Source: Clostridium gelidum
GTDB lineage: Bacteria; Bacillota; Clostridia; Clostridiales; Clostridiaceae
DNA length: 64,000 bases
Reading direction: 5' to 3'
Assembly: GCF_019977655.1 (NCBI RefSeq)
Contig: NZ_AP024849.1
Location: 1,397,001-1,461,000 of the forward strand
Part shown: piece after piece, positions 62,193-64,000 of the stretch
Layout: each line of letters begins with the position of its first letter
Position numbering within the stretch: position 1 is the stretch's first letter
Translations under genes and position numbers: made by a program
The notes under the pieces: generated by a model
The model's database searches: none
What the model was told of the DNA's origin: nothing
What the model saw: only the letters and a program-made list of their open reading frames with translations

Positions 62193-62969
62193 ATGACAAG
62201 TGAAAAAAAGGAATATTTAACAGAATTATATTCTGATAGCGTAGAAAGAGTGAATAAGTTAACAGCATTAATAAAAAATAATTCGGGTAATATTCCACGA
62301 GCATATGATGGATTGGAATTTGAACGAAAAATATTAGGTATAGTAGTGTATTTATTAAATAATGATGTTTTAACAAGTAAGAAAAATTTTTATAAATCAA
62401 CTTTAGCAAGAGAATGGACTTATGATTCATATAAGAGTGGAAAATATGAGATTAGTAAGAACAAGGTAACAACATATGTTTATGAATCGTTATTTTATTC
62501 TATCTTAAGTGGAAGTAAAGAAAGAGCAACTCATATGGCTAATCTTTTTGGCGGAAGGCTAGAAGAAAAAGATGATTTCTTTGCAAACATATTGCTTGGT
62601 TATGGATTGAAATATATAATATTAGATGATAAAGAAAATGCTTATGAATATATAAATAAGTTAGAAGAAAATAAAGATAAACGAGGAATGAAACAATATA
62701 GTAGTGGATATAAAAGAGTATATAAAGGATTAATTGACAGAGATGAAAAAGAATTTAATGAAGGTTTATTGTTCATGTTGAAGAATCATAAATCTAGAAT
62801 GAAGAAGAATGGGAACACTTTAGAACAAGATTTTGCATATGACAGCATAGCTTTAGCTATGATTGCTAAGGAAAGAGGAATAAATATAGAAGTTAAACAT
62901 GAATTATTACCTCTTGAATATTTAGAACCAGTATATATTGATTATAATACATTAGGTTTATTTGATTAA
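62193..62969 (+). CDS. Helical immunity protein (Imm49/PoNi-like)
   Basis: This 258-aa all-helical protein follows the orphan nuclease toxin, with a strong AAAAGGAGG site. Features such as LGIVVYLLNNDVLTSKKNFY, KGLIDRDEKEFNEGLLFML and SIALAMIAKERGINIEVKHE resemble the Imm49 or PoNi families, which neutralise nuclease toxins. Its intact frame and good ribosome-binding site suggest that it is still made, even though the toxin part has lost its promoter and N-terminus. Confidence 0.75.
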   Translation: MTSEKKEYLTELYSDSVERVNKLTALIKNNSGNIPRAYDGLEFERKILGIVVYLLNNDVLTSKKNFYKSTLAREWTYDSYKSGKYEISKNKVTTYVYESLFYSILSGSKERATHMANLFGGRLEEKDDFFANILLGYGLKYIILDDKENAYEYINKLEENKDKRGMKQYSSGYKRVYKGLIDRDEKEFNEGLLFMLKNHKSRMKKNGNTLEQDFAYDSIALAMIAKERGINIEVKHELLPLEYLEPVYIDYNTLGLFD

Positions 62970-62996
62970 TATTTCAAAACTTATTTAATAGTATTT

Positions 62997-63027
62997 AAGC
63001 CTGAAGCTAAATTGCTTTAGGCTTTTT
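62997..63027 (+). terminator. Rho-independent terminator
   Basis: AAGCCTGAAGC / GCTTTAGGCTT with a 6-nt loop is followed by TTTT, directly after the helical immunity gene. Confidence 0.8.
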
Positions 63028-63078
63028 TAAATCCCAAAGTAATTTGGATTTAAAAAATTAAATACAGTTTTCAATTGG

Positions 63079-63211
63079 TTTATATATGATAAGCAAGAAA
63101 ATACAATAAAAGAAGAATGGAGATGCTCAACCAGAAGATATAATAGCTGAATTAAATAAAATGGCTAAGAAATCAGGAATAGAGAAATATAAGGCTAAAC
63201 TTAAGCTTTAG
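63079..63211 (+). pseudogene. Frame-broken Rhs tip/toxin tail remnant
   Basis: Positions 63079-63117 encode FIYDKQENTIKEE, the same Rhs segment as TYDKQGNTIKEE in the two longer copies. A frame change then leads into GDAQPEDIIAELNKMAKKSG and KYKAKLKL, ending at TAG 63209, which looks like the extreme C-terminus of a different toxin. Nearly all of the cassette has been deleted. Confidence 0.65.
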
Positions 63212-63251
63212 TAAGGTTTATATTTATAAGTACAAGGAGGATTTTAAATAA

Positions 63252-63848
63252 ATGAAAGAGGAGTTTTATATTTTAGAAGAAGATTGCGAAAAGCATTATG
63301 CAGAAGCAATTTATAAAAGTAATAATCCTAAAATAGAAATATGTGAATTGTGTAATGGAAGACGAGTTACACTTACTTCAAATCTTCAGGTATATTTTGA
63401 AGGTAAAAAGAAGGCTGATTATTACTCAGTTACACAGTATTCTATAATAAGTGAAAATATGTACAATATTTTAAAGGAAAATAATATAACTGGTTTTGAT
63501 ACTAGCGATATTCATGTGACAGGATGTTATGATGCAAGAGGAAATAAAATAGATTTTGATACTAATGGATTAAGAGAAATGATTATTTTGGGGAATTGTG
63601 GATTCTTAAGGAAAACTGACGGAAATTTAATAGAAAAATGTGAAAAATGTGGGAGAGTCAAGCCAGTTGATAAAGAAGACGTTATTGGATTAAAAATTAG
63701 TATAGATGAGTGGGATGGATCTGATATTTTTCAGTTCAAGAATTTTAAAGGGGTGCCGATTGTGACTCAAAAAGTAAAAGATATATTGGAAAAAAGCAAA
63801 ATTAAGAATGTAACTTTTATAAATATAAAAGACTATAAATTAGATTAG
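63252..63848 (+). CDS. Probable orphan immunity protein, two CxxC motifs
   Basis: This 198-aa soluble protein has two CxxC pairs (CELCNGR near 34 and CEKCGR near 130), perhaps a zinc site, and ends FINIKDYKLD. The organisation resembles the double-CxxC immunity-type proteins found near Rhs tips, and it stands right after a truncated toxin tail. AAGGAGG provides a good ribosome-binding site. The function is inferred from position only. Confidence 0.65.
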   Translation: MKEEFYILEEDCEKHYAEAIYKSNNPKIEICELCNGRRVTLTSNLQVYFEGKKKADYYSVTQYSIISENMYNILKENNITGFDTSDIHVTGCYDARGNKIDFDTNGLREMIILGNCGFLRKTDGNLIEKCEKCGRVKPVDKEDVIGLKISIDEWDGSDIFQFKNFKGVPIVTQKVKDILEKSKIKNVTFINIKDYKLD

Positions 63849-63858
63849 CAATTTTTTG

Positions 63859-63905
63859 TTAGTAAGTATTAATGTTAAAGGCAGCATTAATACTTACTAA
63901 TTTTA
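63859..63905. terminator. Strong terminator
   Basis: The perfect 16-bp stem TTAGTAAGTATTAATG / CATTAATACTTACTAA has a 10-nt loop and is followed by TTTT. Confidence 0.85.
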
Positions 63906-63938
63906 TTAAACCAAATATCCAAACAAGGAGAAGTATAA

Positions 63939-64000
63939 ATGAATTGGGAATATTATAATGAATTATCAAAAAGATGGTGTGACGAAGGAAAATCATATGC
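63939..64000 (+). CDS. Start of a further gene, cut by the window edge
   Basis: ATG at 63939 follows CAAGGAG at good spacing, and the open frame (MNWEYYNELSKRWCDEGKSY) continues to the edge. It may belong to another immunity or toxin cassette. Too little is visible to name it. Confidence 0.55.
   Translation, partial: MNWEYYNELSKRWCDEGKSY

Noticed and set aside
1..64000. tRNA or rRNA genes
   Set aside because: I looked for conserved tRNA arms and rRNA blocks in the gaps and saw none.

Overview
The window looks like chromosomal DNA of a low-GC, anaerobic Clostridium sensu stricto, perhaps a solventogenic relative of the C. beijerinckii group. The grounds are the very A/T-rich intergenic DNA, strong GGAGG ribosome-binding sites, many U-tailed hairpin terminators, a thioredoxin reductase without a pyridine-nucleotide motif, a hybrid-cluster protein and a classical L-box lysine riboswitch. 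The genus is an inference; no rRNA or tRNA gene is present.

Region 1 (1-6.6 kb): a chemoreceptor entering from the left edge, a very large secreted multidomain GH53 endo-beta-1,4-galactanase ending in choline-binding repeats, a decayed chemoreceptor fragment and one unknown gene. Region 2 (6.6-13.4 kb): a thiol/peroxide block (thioredoxin, glutathione-peroxidase-type peroxidase, ferredoxin-type thioredoxin reductase, OhrR) followed by a nitrosative-stress block (Crp/Fnr regulator, formate/nitrite channel, hydroxylamine reductase/hybrid-cluster protein). Region 3 (13.4-24.2 kb): transport. It holds a Fur-box-controlled NRAMP metal importer, a KimA-like potassium importer, a lysine permease under a lysine riboswitch on the minus strand, a polar amino-acid ABC transporter, and a GntR/ABC (YtrA-type) operon on the minus strand. 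Region 4 (24.4-28.9 kb): a soluble PocR-domain chemoreceptor-like protein and the NAD biosynthesis operon nadABC.

Region 5 (29.6-58.4 kb) is the unusual part. A long co-directional gene train has the architecture of a contractile injection (type VI secretion-like) machine in a Gram-positive organism: a 720-aa sheath-like protein, two Hcp-like tube proteins, a J-domain protein, two FHA proteins (one membrane, one zinc-ribbon), two PP2C-fold proteins with damaged metal sites, three unrecognised proteins that are candidate baseplate parts, an Hsp70-like ATPase, two VgrG-type spikes, a DcrB/Eag-like adaptor, a pentapeptide-repeat protein, an Imm11-like protein, a PAAR-like DUF4280 tip and a 2566-aa VgrG-TMD-Rhs-toxin fusion with an adjacent immunity gene. 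I see no ClpV, no TssJLM and no kinase in the window. The working model is that tube and spike carry the Rhs toxin, DcrB guards its transmembrane segment, and Hsp70/DnaJ takes over part of assembly or recycling. This is inference.

Region 6 (58.4-64 kb) is an Rhs cassette graveyard: degenerate immunity-like pieces, an IS4-like transposase, an orphan Rhs C-terminus with a PD-(D/E)XK nuclease toxin plus helical immunity gene, a frame-broken second Rhs tip, another immunity-like gene and the start of one more gene. Across the window there are also four giant (194-312 bp) imperfect palindromes directly after stop codons, three of them inside the injection locus, and a family of smaller hairpins at gene ends.
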